The notes under the pieces were generated by a model. The model worked only from the letters and a program-made list of their open reading frames with translations, ran no database searches and had not been told where the DNA came from. The translations under genes were made by a program, and so were the position numbers. A DNA stretch of 57,145 nucleotides from an uncultured Eubacterium sp. (GTDB lineage: Bacteria; Bacillota; Clostridia; Lachnospirales; Lachnospiraceae): contig CAJTZX010000025.1 in the NCBI GenBank assembly GCA_910584345.1, forward strand, positions 1 through 57,145, given 5' to 3'. Positions 48,713-57,145 of this stretch are shown here, piece after piece (the first letter of the stretch is position 1; each line of letters opens with the position of its first letter).

Positions 48713-49469
48713 GGGGGGAGGGGGACGGCGCTGGCGCTGGCAGGATATACTTGTAGCCTACGCTTTATACTGCGTTACCCCCTTAAAGAAAATAAACCCC
48801 AGCAACAAAATTATCCGCCAGGTGGCGGAAATCTTAGAGCTGCCAATTGGCTCTTTAGTGCTCCGCATGAGAAACTTTCAGTACATAGACCCCGAAGTAA
48901 CAGGCGAGGGCAAAAAAGGCATGAGCCATGTAGCAAAAATGGACAAGCAAATATTTGAGGAATTTCAGCATAACTGGGGCGACTTAGGAGCCCAGGCAGA
49001 AGAAATTGTGGGCCTTGCGCTTTTTGACGGTACACCGGATAAAGGCGCAAAGCCAATATCTTCCCTGACTAACCGCAATCAAGTTAACCGGGAACGACAT
49101 TTTTTCAGGGCGAGTGTATTTGCGTCATATGAAAATAAATGCTGCATTACCGGGCTTACCATTCCAACCCTGCTTGTTGCAAGCCATATCAAGCCATACA
49201 GCAAATGCCGCACATCGTCAGATCGGACAGACCCGCACAACGGGCTCCTGCTTAATACCCTGCATGATAAAGCGTTTGACCAAGGGCTTATTACAGTAAC
49301 CAAAGATTATACAATACGGGTATCCCAGAAAATAAAGGATTATGCAAATGATGAATTTACTAAATCCTGCCTGGCCGACCTTGAAGGCCAGAAGATTATA
49401 CTTCCAAGGAACTTCATGCCGTCAGCCGAATGCCTGGAATACCATAATGATGAAATATTCAGGAGGTGA
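48693..49469 (+). CDS. HNH endonuclease, about 253-258 aa, start uncertain
   Basis: The N-terminal region (RWQDILVAYALYCVTPLKKI) is of the type found before HNH nucleases in restriction-like proteins. The C-terminal part contains CCITGLTIPTLLVASHIKPYS and HNGLLLNTLHDKAFD, the HNH core. There is no ATG near the start: TTG at 48693 or ATT at 48708 are the candidates, next to GAGGAGG and a G7-A-G5 run (48712-48724). It overlaps the repressor end and its stop lies in the integrase ribosome site. Confidence 0.8.
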   Translation: MRRNNIRGGGGRRWRWQDILVAYALYCVTPLKKINPSNKIIRQVAEILELPIGSLVLRMRNFQYIDPEVTGEGKKGMSHVAKMDKQIFEEFQHNWGDLGAQAEEIVGLALFDGTPDKGAKPISSLTNRNQVNRERHFFRASVFASYENKCCITGLTIPTLLVASHIKPYSKCRTSSDRTDPHNGLLLNTLHDKAFDQGLITVTKDYTIRVSQKIKDYANDEFTKSCLADLEGQKIILPRNFMPSAECLEYHNDEIFRR

Positions 49470-49473
49470 GACT

Positions 49474-51117
49474 ATGCGGGTTGCGCTATATGCCAGATAC
49501 AGCGCCGGCTCAAGACAGACTGACCAAAGCATAGAAGGGCAGGTCCGCGTATGCACAGATTATTGCAAGCAAAAAGGCTTTACCATTGTTGAAATATATG
49601 CCGACCGGCATATATCCGGCAAAACCGACGACCGCCCTGAGTTTCAGCGTCTTATTGCCGACAGCAAAGAACAGAAATTTGAAGGCGTTGTTGTTTACAA
49701 GACAGATCGTTTTGCACGCAATAAATATGACAGCGCCATTTATAAAAGACAGCTACGTACAAATGGGGTCCAGATATTTTATGCGGCTGAGGCTATCCCA
49801 GAAGGCCCAGAAGGCATTATATTGGAATCACTTATGGAGGGCTTAGCAGAATACTATTCTGCTGAGCTCGCCCAAAAAATCAAGCGCGGAATGCATGATA
49901 GTGCGTTAAAATGCCGGGCACTGGGCGGTAAAGCCCCGCCAGGCTATAGAATTTCTAAAGAGCATACTTACGAGATAGACCCCGACTCAGCCAAGGCCGT
50001 ACAGATCATGTTTGATATGTATATTGACCAGCAGCCCCTTGAGGATATATGCAGACGTCTAACCAGCTTAGGCTATAAAACAGTCTATGGCAACTTATTT
50101 AATGGCAAAACTATTTCAAGAGTTATTCAAAATGAAATGTATATTGGCGTATATCAGTCAGCAGGCATAAGAATTGAAGACGGCGTGCCTGCCCTGATTT
50201 CAAAGGAAACTTTTTATCTTGCGCAAAAAGAAAAGGAGCGACGAAGAGTGTCTAAAAAGAAACGATCTGCCGCCGCTGAATATATGCTAACCGGCAAATT
50301 ATTTTGTGGATACTGCAAAAAGGCAATGTCGGGTCGAAGCGGCACAAGCAGAAGCGGCAAAAAATTTTATTATTATCAATGCCCCACAGTACGTGCAAAA
50401 GCCGGATGCAATAAAAAGACAGTGCAAAGAGATTATATTGAGGACTTAGTTGTTCAAAAAACGGCAGAATATGTATTACAGCCTGAAATTTTACACGATC
50501 TGGCACATAAACTCTGGCAGTTACAAATTGAAAATGATACAAGAGACCAGGACATAGCCCATTATGAAAAAAGGCTCCGCGAGAATAACCGGGCCATTGA
50601 AAATATTTTAGCTGCCATAGAAAAAGGCCATGCAACCGAAACTTTGTTAACAAGGCTTGATAATTTAGAATCGGAAAAAGTTGCTATTGAAGGCGAACTT
50701 TCTTATCAGAAAACGCTTAGCTTAGGAAAGTCTGAAAAGGAAATCTATTTTTTCCTTACTCAATTTCTTGAGCAAAAAGAAGATTGGCAAGAATATAAGC
50801 GCTGGATTATTAATAGCTTTATCAGTCAGGTATTTATTTATGATGACCATTTTGAAGTTTATTACAGTGTTCAAAAAGATATGGAACAGGATTATAGCAG
50901 CATATCTTTTGATGGGGGCGAGGTGTTCGCCAAACCCCCGTCAAGGTCCACCGTGTTCCTTGCGAAGCGGGAGACGCTCTTGGTGATGATGAGGTCGATG
51001 GCGCCGGAAAGCGCGTCCTCCACCATTTTGTTGAAGCCGTCGCGCTTTTTCGTGTTACAGCCGGTTATGCCTTCGTCAGATTCTGTCAAGCACGGACTAA
51101 AAATATTTTGTAAATAA
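49474..51117 (+). CDS. int: Large serine integrase, 547 aa in the lysogen
   Basis: Residues ~1-150 are the resolvase catalytic domain with the nucleophile S10 (ALYARYSAG). The recombinase domain (~160-260) and a zinc ribbon (about 276-311, CGYCKKAMSG, then CPTVRAKAGC) follow, then a coiled coil. The start ATG 49474 has AGGAGG at 49461-49466; upstream in-frame ATGs lack it. The frame runs through attR, so the last 54 residues (after the T at 493) are host-encoded. In the circular form the same frame continues into the phage's left end and stops at 229-231, giving 520 residues. Confidence 0.92.
   Translation: MRVALYARYSAGSRQTDQSIEGQVRVCTDYCKQKGFTIVEIYADRHISGKTDDRPEFQRLIADSKEQKFEGVVVYKTDRFARNKYDSAIYKRQLRTNGVQIFYAAEAIPEGPEGIILESLMEGLAEYYSAELAQKIKRGMHDSALKCRALGGKAPPGYRISKEHTYEIDPDSAKAVQIMFDMYIDQQPLEDICRRLTSLGYKTVYGNLFNGKTISRVIQNEMYIGVYQSAGIRIEDGVPALISKETFYLAQKEKERRRVSKKKRSAAAEYMLTGKLFCGYCKKAMSGRSGTSRSGKKFYYYQCPTVRAKAGCNKKTVQRDYIEDLVVQKTAEYVLQPEILHDLAHKLWQLQIENDTRDQDIAHYEKRLRENNRAIENILAAIEKGHATETLLTRLDNLESEKVAIEGELSYQKTLSLGKSEKEIYFFLTQFLEQKEDWQEYKRWIINSFISQVFIYDDHFEVYYSVQKDMEQDYSSISFDGGEVFAKPPSRSTVFLAKRETLLVMMRSMAPESASSTILLKPSRFFVLQPVMPSSDSVKHGLKIFCK
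50921..50952. other. attR: phage arm plus 7 bp core
   Basis: The arm AGGTGTTCGCC (50921-50931), 14 bp, then the core GTCCACC (50946-50952). The arm is the perfect reverse complement of GGCGAACACCT at 161-171. Host recombinase sequence begins directly after the core. Confidence 0.85.
50946..51089 (-). pseudogene. Host serine recombinase, 5' fragment split by the prophage
   Basis: On the minus strand this GC-rich segment reads DEGITGCNTKKRDGFNKMV, then LIITKSVSRFARNTVD, and stops at the phage core. It continues in frame in the piece at 1-147. Upstream of DEGITG the sequence turns AT-rich and no recombinase catalytic start (YARVS-type) is seen, so the gene was probably already truncated or cut by another event at about 51085-51090. 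Confidence 0.82.
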
Positions 51118-51412
51118 AGTATAAATTTTATTTAAACTTGTCGTACCATGTCTAATCTTCAGTTTTCTAAATCATAATTTTAATTGCATTCTGTTTCAAA
51201 AATCCCTTTTTGCTTTTTCATGCAATATGCTCAGACCGCATTTGATAGCAGAAGACAGCATATTCTTTACTATGTTTTTGTCCATTGTTTCTTCACTATT
51301 TCTATTATTTGATTTTCTTCAACCTAATCAAAAAGAATCTGCTTTGTCAGGTAAAATCTAAAAATATGTTTCATGTCAGAAAAGGCGTAACAGAACTTTA
51401 CTAATCGTATCA
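51118..51412. other. AT-rich intergenic stretch
   Basis: No supported gene. A 29-codon minus-strand frame (MDKNIVKNMLSSAI...) has no ribosome site. The stretch separates the recombinase fragment from the defence operon and may contain the operon's 3' end. Confidence 0.4.
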
Positions 51413-53167
51413 TTAACCCATTCTCTCAATTTTAATAGCATACTTTTCTCTGATAAAGTTTTCATCAGTGAAGCTCAACTTATCCAGATATAAAAACAAC
51501 CGTTTTTTTGCTCTGCTTAATGCAACATAAAAAACCCTATGTTCCTCATTTTCTTCAATGTTGGGGTTCAGAAAAAATTGCAAAAGGCTCTCATTACCCA
51601 CAACAAAAACATTCTCATACTCAGCCCCTTTCGCTTTATGTATCGTAATATGGCTGCTAATATCCTCAACGATATTTACACATAATGCCAAATCCAAATA
51701 TGATGTATTTTCGTAAAACGACTTAATAGAACCAGTCCTGAAACTTGGTAGTTGGACATTTTTTTCTAATTTCCTTAATAGCAAATAGAACTCCATCAAT
51801 GGCATATCCCTATAATCAGAATAACCTTTCAGCATTAGCGACAACATCTTAAGAGCCTCCTTTTTTGCTTTAGGCTGTTCCTTATATAACCATTCTGTTT
51901 TTTTCATTGCTTCTTTGAATTTGCTATTTCTTGCCAATTCTATCGCATTTATATATGCGCTAACATGTTTTCTTCTTTCTGGATTGCTTTCTGTTTCCTC
52001 ATATTTTTTCATTATCTTTTTATCATAAGATGTATTTTCCAATAAATTTTTCATTGCGTTCGATGTTACATTATCCCTCGAAAGGGATACCAGTTCTTCC
52101 ATTCCGCACACGCTTTTAGCTTTTTGGAACGCCTTAATTCTATCTCCAACATAAAGACTAATAGATGAATTTTGATACTCCTCGCAGGGTATTTGTTCAA
52201 AATTCTTACGAAGAACATTCAGAAATTCAACAATGCATTTATCGCTTCTGTGATTTTCGTTAAGAGAATAGTTATTTTCTTTTTTTACCCTATACTTCTT
52301 AAACAGTTGAATGTCCGCACCCTGGAATCCATATATTGCCTGTGCAGCATCGCCGATAACCCCTACAACACTTTCTTCCTTTTTTATTTCTGAAAGAATG
52401 TATGTTTGAATAGGATTTGTATCCTGAAATTCATCCACAAAAATATATGGGTATTTTGCCCTTAAAACGGTAAGGATAAAAGGAGATTTTTGAATAAGGA
52501 TTCCTGAAAAGAATAATACATCCTCATGGTCAACTATCCCTTTCTCCCAATACAGCTTTTTATATTCCATAAACCCACTTTTCAATATCTTAAAACTATT
52601 TCTATTCAGCGCGATTCTTCCATTAGAAGTATATGTTACTGCTCTGTCATTATTAAAATCCCACTCAATATTTCCCTTCTGAATAATACACTTTTCAGAA
52701 AGCAACCATTTTTTTAATGCAGCCGTTAAATCCGGCCGCTTTTCTAACTGTTTCTGAGAATTTGGTTTCTTCAATCCGGCAAGGACATCCATTTTAAGCC
52801 ATTGATTCAAAAATTTCCTATTTACGGCTGCTTCATCATGACCATCAACTTTTTCTATCCTTAATCCATATTCTTCTAATAAACATCTTCCATATGGCTT
52901 AACAATATTATTATACAAAAAACTATGAATCGTAGATACCTCAACTTTTTCGATTGCCCCATTTCCCAACCGCTGCCGGATCGTATCTACAGCAGTATTG
53001 GTAAATGTTATACATGCAACTTTTCTGGCTGAATACAGCCTATGGGACTCTTTAATTACATTATTAATATGATGGATCAAAAAACGTGTTTTCCCTGCTC
53101 CCGGCCCAGCTTCAATTCTAAATTCTTTTTCTATGTCTAAATCTGTATTTGCCGTTATCTCTTTCAT
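51413..53167 (-). CDS. gajB: UvrD-like helicase, Gabija GajB-like, 584 aa
   Basis: Walker A is AGPGAGKT (20-27), DEFQDTNPIQ is motif II (about 247), VIGDAAQAIYGFQGAD is motif III and VALSRAKKRLFLY lies near the end. It overlaps the GajA gene by 4 bp (ATGA). Known GajB proteins are about 500 aa; this one is longer. Paired with a class 2 OLD nuclease it should form a Gabija-type anti-phage complex. Confidence 0.85.
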   Translation of the reverse strand: MKEITANTDLDIEKEFRIEAGPGAGKTRFLIHHINNVIKESHRLYSARKVACITFTNTAVDTIRQRLGNGAIEKVEVSTIHSFLYNNIVKPYGRCLLEEYGLRIEKVDGHDEAAVNRKFLNQWLKMDVLAGLKKPNSQKQLEKRPDLTAALKKWLLSEKCIIQKGNIEWDFNNDRAVTYTSNGRIALNRNSFKILKSGFMEYKKLYWEKGIVDHEDVLFFSGILIQKSPFILTVLRAKYPYIFVDEFQDTNPIQTYILSEIKKEESVVGVIGDAAQAIYGFQGADIQLFKKYRVKKENNYSLNENHRSDKCIVEFLNVLRKNFEQIPCEEYQNSSISLYVGDRIKAFQKAKSVCGMEELVSLSRDNVTSNAMKNLLENTSYDKKIMKKYEETESNPERRKHVSAYINAIELARNSKFKEAMKKTEWLYKEQPKAKKEALKMLSLMLKGYSDYRDMPLMEFYLLLRKLEKNVQLPSFRTGSIKSFYENTSYLDLALCVNIVEDISSHITIHKAKGAEYENVFVVGNESLLQFFLNPNIEENEEHRVFYVALSRAKKRLFLYLDKLSFTDENFIREKYAIKIERMG

Positions 53168-55236
53168 TCACACACCCACTTTATTGCCTTTGTAATATAT
53201 TCCGGAACAATAATTTCCACAAAATTTTTAGTTCCTTTTGACAACAAATTGTCTTTCAATGCAGATGCAAGCTCTAATGCATTCTCCCCTTTGCCAACCG
53301 AATTTAAGTATCTGGATGAGACTATCGCTTTTTTCTTTAAAGAATCTTCCCACGTAGATATTTTTACCGCTGACACAATCCGTTGTTTTTCTTCGCTTCC
53401 ATGCATTCTTTCTATCATATCATCAATACTTTTTTCCTTTACCATGCCCATTAAATCTCTCAATTCTTCCGCATTGGATATGCTTTCTGTAAGAAGCAGA
53501 TCATTTGACGGATTATCCCATGCCATCTGGTATTCCAATGTTTTCCCAAACTCCTTATCTTGAGAAAAAACTCTAATATTACTTTCTGGCTGTTCGGGAT
53601 ATTTTTCTGCCAATGCAGTATTAAGCTTATATTCATACACTGTTTCTTCAATCCCCCACTCAAATGGGTAGCATTTTTCAAAAGATGCCCCTTTAACATT
53701 TTTCTTTTTTCTAATAGGGTCTATATCCGTAATACAGGCAATCTTTCTATTAATTGCAGTAGGGTTCTTTTGATCAAACAGCCGCAGGAAATGTTCAAAA
53801 TACCGTCCTCCAACCTGCAGGACAGCGACATGATTATCCGCTAGTGATGTCCCCGTATACTCAGCTAAAACAGGTATCAATAATTGTTCTGCTATCCCCT
53901 CAACCATTATTATCTTTTCAGCAAATAGCATATTTGATTTAGTTGCATCCAGAAATCTTTGCACATATTTTTTACTGGTTTCATTTATCTGTTTTCCTTC
54001 TATATCGTCCCAAAAAGTCCTTCCCGGATAAGCTATGCGGGCTTTGTTTCCATCCCTGTAAAGACAAATCAAATCGTCCAATTGAACCGCTGCGGTAATA
54101 AATGTTGAATGCGTTGTGATAAAGACTTGTTTTACCTTCTTCTGTTCTATATTTTTATTAAGAAATTTTATAAATTTATCCTGCATTGTTGGATGCAAAT
54201 GCGCTTCCGGTTCTTCAATGACCAGCATAGGGAATACCTTTGCATTACTCCCCATATATTTGCCATTAGAATCTGCCTGCATCTTTGACAATAACAGCGA
54301 CATAAATATCAAATTGTTATATCCCAGCCCATTTTTGTCTATAGGAAGCGTCATTCCTGTTTCTTGTTTTATGATCAACTTTAATACAGAATACAATTCG
54401 CTTTCCGTCAGTTCACCTTCAAACCCAGGTTCTGACTTATCAAATGAAGCTCCAATATCTTTCGCATATGATAATATTTCTTGATTTCCCGCCTCTAAAC
54501 GCATATGCAGCTTTTTAATGATTTCATCTGCATTTTCAGCAAATTCCTCTTTCCTCTCTTTTATTTTTTCAGATTTTTGAATTTCATCCAGATTTTTATC
54601 CGACTTAATTTCATAATCCATAAAAAAGTCAATTACCCTTTTTAAAAGTGAATTTCTCCCACTGAACATATCCCTTTCTACATCTCTAATTGCATTCAAA
54701 AACTGATAATCGAATTTCCTCAGGCTGTCGCCATCTGCCACTACCCGATTATCTGGGTTTCCTGCCCATATTTTATAAGTATAAAGACGTATATATTCAC
54801 TTTTAATTATTTTCCAAATCTCTTTTGCACTTTCTTTTCCACTGACACGCTTTTTATAATTTTCTTCTTCCCCTGACGACAGAAAATATTCATACTGAAT
54901 CTGTGCCTGATATGGAGTTTCTAACAAAACCAGCCAATTACTGACTGTGACTAATTCATCGCTCATTAAATTTTCATCTTTGGATTGCATTATAGTTACC
55001 GTTATTTTTATTTTAGGAGCAGACTCTTTTAACTTTTCAACACTTAATCCATTATAAAAGTCATCTACTTCTAATTGCCTGCTAATTGTATTATCAAAAA
55101 TCAAAGCCATTGCTATAAGCAGGTTAGATTTTCCACAATTATTATGGCCTGTTATAACATTTATTCCTTCATGAAGCTCCACTTCTATATTTTCAAAGCT
55201 CCTAAAGTTCTCTATATGTATTTTAGATATGAACAT
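53164..55236 (-). CDS. gajA: OLD-family ATPase/TOPRIM nuclease, Gabija GajA-like, 690 aa
   Basis: The ABC-like ATPase has Walker A GHNNCGKS (30-37) and Walker B VIEEPEAHLHP (about 340), with TTHSTFI following. The TOPRIM nuclease domain has MVEGIAEQL (about 444) and ITDIDPI (about 502). Being next to a UvrD-like gene marks it as a class 2 OLD protein, as in Gabija. It is longer than described GajA (~580 aa). TTGGAGGCG precedes the ATG. Confidence 0.87.
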   Translation of the reverse strand: MFISKIHIENFRSFENIEVELHEGINVITGHNNCGKSNLLIAMALIFDNTISRQLEVDDFYNGLSVEKLKESAPKIKITVTIMQSKDENLMSDELVTVSNWLVLLETPYQAQIQYEYFLSSGEEENYKKRVSGKESAKEIWKIIKSEYIRLYTYKIWAGNPDNRVVADGDSLRKFDYQFLNAIRDVERDMFSGRNSLLKRVIDFFMDYEIKSDKNLDEIQKSEKIKERKEEFAENADEIIKKLHMRLEAGNQEILSYAKDIGASFDKSEPGFEGELTESELYSVLKLIIKQETGMTLPIDKNGLGYNNLIFMSLLLSKMQADSNGKYMGSNAKVFPMLVIEEPEAHLHPTMQDKFIKFLNKNIEQKKVKQVFITTHSTFITAAVQLDDLICLYRDGNKARIAYPGRTFWDDIEGKQINETSKKYVQRFLDATKSNMLFAEKIIMVEGIAEQLLIPVLAEYTGTSLADNHVAVLQVGGRYFEHFLRLFDQKNPTAINRKIACITDIDPIRKKKNVKGASFEKCYPFEWGIEETVYEYKLNTALAEKYPEQPESNIRVFSQDKEFGKTLEYQMAWDNPSNDLLLTESISNAEELRDLMGMVKEKSIDDMIERMHGSEEKQRIVSAVKISTWEDSLKKKAIVSSRYLNSVGKGENALELASALKDNLLSKGTKNFVEIIVPEYITKAIKWVCE

Positions 55237-55252
55237 ACCTCAACGCCTCCAA

Positions 55253-56791
55253 TTAAATAAAGTTCTCGGACACATGATAAATTATATTATTTGTGTTTCC
55301 CTCTGCTGCTACATATTTCGTTCCCACAAGTATTTTAAAATATCTGCGCACCGTAGCAGCAGACTTCTTTGTAATTTTTTCAGCCTCTCTAGGCGTAATG
55401 CTTCCATGTTCCTCTATATAGGAAACAATAGCGCTTACTTTGTCATAATCTTTTTTTGTTAATACTTCGCTCAAAACTTCGCTTAAACTACGCTCATTTT
55501 TTTGACTGAAGTCTGAATTCATAAATTTTTCATGAATCTTTATAGTGGCAATCATATAAGTTCTGTCCGCATCTGTTTCAAAATCCGGCGGCGGCGAGCC
55601 ATTTCTTTTTAACTCACGCAGAATTTTTGAAATACCGGTTGATTTCTTTTCCGACAGATCAATCTCTTTGAAAAACTCCCCAATTTTAGGATTACGGTAC
55701 CTTCTTGCACGGACTTTCCCGGCCGCAAACTTCTCCATATCAATATAATGCTCCGGTCCCGGAAAATTGATGATCTGTATCTGGTCTAAATATATCCGTA
55801 CCTCTACCGGGACATCTTCCTTATAATTCTTGTGTAAAACTGCGTTGACAAGCATTTCCTCCAGCGCATTATAAGGATAATTGAAAAAACGTTCTGCTTC
55901 TGCCCTGCCATCAATTTTTACCACTTTTTCCTCTATCACATTTGTTTCAATATAGTCTAAAGTATCCTTTACCTGTTTCCATATCGGTCCATAAAAAGTC
56001 TTTTCTGTAAAATCAGACGCCTCCGCCTCCTGGTCATAAAACCGCACTAACTCAATTTTGGTCCCTGCAATCAGTTTGTCCGGCCTTTCTCCAAACATAA
56101 GCAGCCCAATATTCTTAATCGTAATTCCCTCATCTTTTTCTTCTGCCACTTCCTCGGATATCAGCAAATCTTCCAGTGTGCGGACATTCAGTTCTTCTAT
56201 CAGCGAACTGTTGCTTTCCCTGATAAAATCCTCCAAATATCCTCTGCGTATATGCTCCATGGATGCCCTGCTGTTAATTCTGTCCACAAAAGGTATTGAT
56301 GTAAACTTTTCGAACAGTCCGGCTAATTCACTCTGCTTTGCTTCTGTTGTCAGCGATGCCGGACGGATCCAGTATTTCATAGTTCGCTTCTGCTCTTTCC
56401 CGGCTTCCTTTTTGGAATAAACATCAACAGGTGCCTGGTACGGCCCGGCATCTCCTGCCGCACATTTCAAACAGATCAGATACACTCCTTCATACTCAAC
56501 CACGTCAATTTTGGGGATATATCGCGGTTCAATTTTATTGCAGTATTGGAAAATTTTCAGCTGGATGTCATCAAGCTGTTCATTCTGTAAACCTAAAGGC
56601 GGTAAAACGGGAATCCCATTTTCTGCCTTCACGCCAATTACAAGGTATCCGCCATCTACTCCTGCGATATCATTGGCATAAGCACATATTGTATGTATAA
56701 TATCCGATGGGTTGAAACCTTCTTTATACTCAATGCGGCTCTGTTCTACCTTACGCCCTTCCAGCAGAGTCTCTATTTTTATTGGTATCAT
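55253..56791 (-). CDS. AlbA_2 (Schlafen-like)/HATPase/wHTH protein, 512 aa
   Basis: The N-terminus (SRIEYKEGFNPSDI, then GVDGGYLVIGVKAENG) is the AlbA_2 domain. The middle has EMLVNAVLHKNYKEDVPVEV, the ATPase-like part, and the last ~80 residues are a winged helix (ITPREAEKITKKSAATVRR). Such proteins are often regulators or partners of defence genes. It is 16 bp upstream of gajA on the same strand, so the three genes look like one operon. Confidence 0.82.
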   Translation of the reverse strand: MIPIKIETLLEGRKVEQSRIEYKEGFNPSDIIHTICAYANDIAGVDGGYLVIGVKAENGIPVLPPLGLQNEQLDDIQLKIFQYCNKIEPRYIPKIDVVEYEGVYLICLKCAAGDAGPYQAPVDVYSKKEAGKEQKRTMKYWIRPASLTTEAKQSELAGLFEKFTSIPFVDRINSRASMEHIRRGYLEDFIRESNSSLIEELNVRTLEDLLISEEVAEEKDEGITIKNIGLLMFGERPDKLIAGTKIELVRFYDQEAEASDFTEKTFYGPIWKQVKDTLDYIETNVIEEKVVKIDGRAEAERFFNYPYNALEEMLVNAVLHKNYKEDVPVEVRIYLDQIQIINFPGPEHYIDMEKFAAGKVRARRYRNPKIGEFFKEIDLSEKKSTGISKILRELKRNGSPPPDFETDADRTYMIATIKIHEKFMNSDFSQKNERSLSEVLSEVLTKKDYDKVSAIVSYIEEHGSITPREAEKITKKSAATVRRYFKILVGTKYVAAEGNTNNIIYHVSENFI

Positions 56792-56800
56792 AAGATCATC

Positions 56801-56968
56801 TCATTCCTTTTCTGAATTTACATCTATAATTTTCTCTAAGCTCATATCTATTTTGGAATAACACTCTAATGATGTCAGGCTATTAATAGGCTTAACCAGT
56901 CTCACAATATCTTTTATTGTGAATACGCAGCTATTCATCTTACTATATCTATCATTTCTTTTCATCAT
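56801..56968 (-). CDS. Possible small protein upstream of the defence operon, 55 aa
   Basis: The frame starts MMKRNDRYSKMNSC and reads CVFTIKDIVRLVKPINSL. It has no strong ribosome site, but it ends inside the ribosome site of the AlbA_2 gene, which suggests coupling. It may be a small regulator or a chance frame. Confidence 0.4.
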   Translation of the reverse strand: MMKRNDRYSKMNSCVFTIKDIVRLVKPINSLTSLECYSKIDMSLEKIIDVNSEKE

Positions 56969-57145
56969 TATTCAAGTAATTTTATGCTATCACCATAATC
57001 AGCTATAAAAGCTTCGCTTCACCAGATAAATGATGAAAAAATAACATACTATTCTGCTCCTTTATTCAATTTGTTTCTTTTATCTATCTGACACCACTTT
57101 ACAACTTTTTGAAAAATAAAATAACGCACAAGACACTTTCTCATG

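Noticed and set aside
50892..51089. Start of a new recombinase gene on the minus strand
   Set aside because: It is the 5' fragment of the host recombinase interrupted by the phage. Its last residues (DLDGG onward) are phage sequence read past attR.
51118..51412. Small 29-codon minus-strand frame
   Set aside because: It has no ribosome site, is too short and lies in AT-rich DNA, so it is not supported as a gene.
1..57145. tRNA or rRNA genes
   Set aside because: I saw no convincing tRNA or rRNA sequence on either strand by eye; short degenerate ones could be missed.

Overview
The window holds one complete, integrated temperate phage of about 50.8 kb (core sites at 141-147 and 50946-50952) plus flanking host DNA. 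The host looks like a low-to-mid GC Firmicute, most likely a gut Clostridia member of the Lachnospiraceae type; this is inferred from gene families and codon style, not from a marker gene. The phage is a contractile-tailed (myovirus-like) PBSX/Xkd-type phage: XkdK-type sheath, XkdM tube, tape measure, LysM protein, CHAP-gpD fusion, baseplate J, YmfQ-like protein and tail fibres.

Layout. (1) 1-147 is the C-terminal-side piece of a host serine recombinase, cut by the phage at attL. (2) 148-9.4 kb is an accessory arm of about 20 small minus-strand genes. It is driven by nine copies of one promoter element (CATACG or CATACA, exactly 17 bp, TAWWAT) and includes a SprT-like protease and a variable DUF6273 protein. 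(3) 9.4-12.9 kb holds a plus-strand two-gene cassette, endolysin, holin and XhlA-like protein. (4) 12.9-15.6 kb is a diversity-generating retroelement (DGR): reverse transcriptase, template repeat, Avd and tail-fibre target VR1. A second target, VR2, lies 8.4 kb away in the accessory arm. (5) 15.6-35.7 kb holds tail, head and packaging genes. (6) 35.8-48.1 kb holds the late regulator, SNF2 helicase, VRR-NUC nuclease, VapE/primase, dCMP deaminase, dUTPase, ThyX, DNA polymerase and DUF2815/DUF2800 proteins. (7) 48.1-51.1 kb is the lysogeny module: divergent Cro-like and CI-like genes, an HNH protein and a large serine integrase. (8) 50946-51089 is the other piece of the host recombinase, followed by a Gabija-type defence operon (AlbA_2/ATPase protein, GajA, GajB).

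How it works together. In the lysogen the plus-strand genes (repressor, HNH, integrase and three moron loci at 9.5, 11.9 and 32.1 kb) can be expressed while the minus-strand lytic genes are silent. The integrase reading frame runs across its own attachment core, so the protein's C-terminus differs between the integrated and circular states. The DGR mutates template adenines and writes the result into the tail fibre and into a second, non-tail protein.

Other unexplained structure: six dispersed ~65 bp inverted-repeat elements with compensatory arm changes; a ~230 bp iteron-rich region present twice in inverted orientation (8.73 and 38.15 kb) sharing an identical 25 bp hairpin; and covarying arms that could mask ribosome-binding sites in read-through transcripts of the accessory genes.
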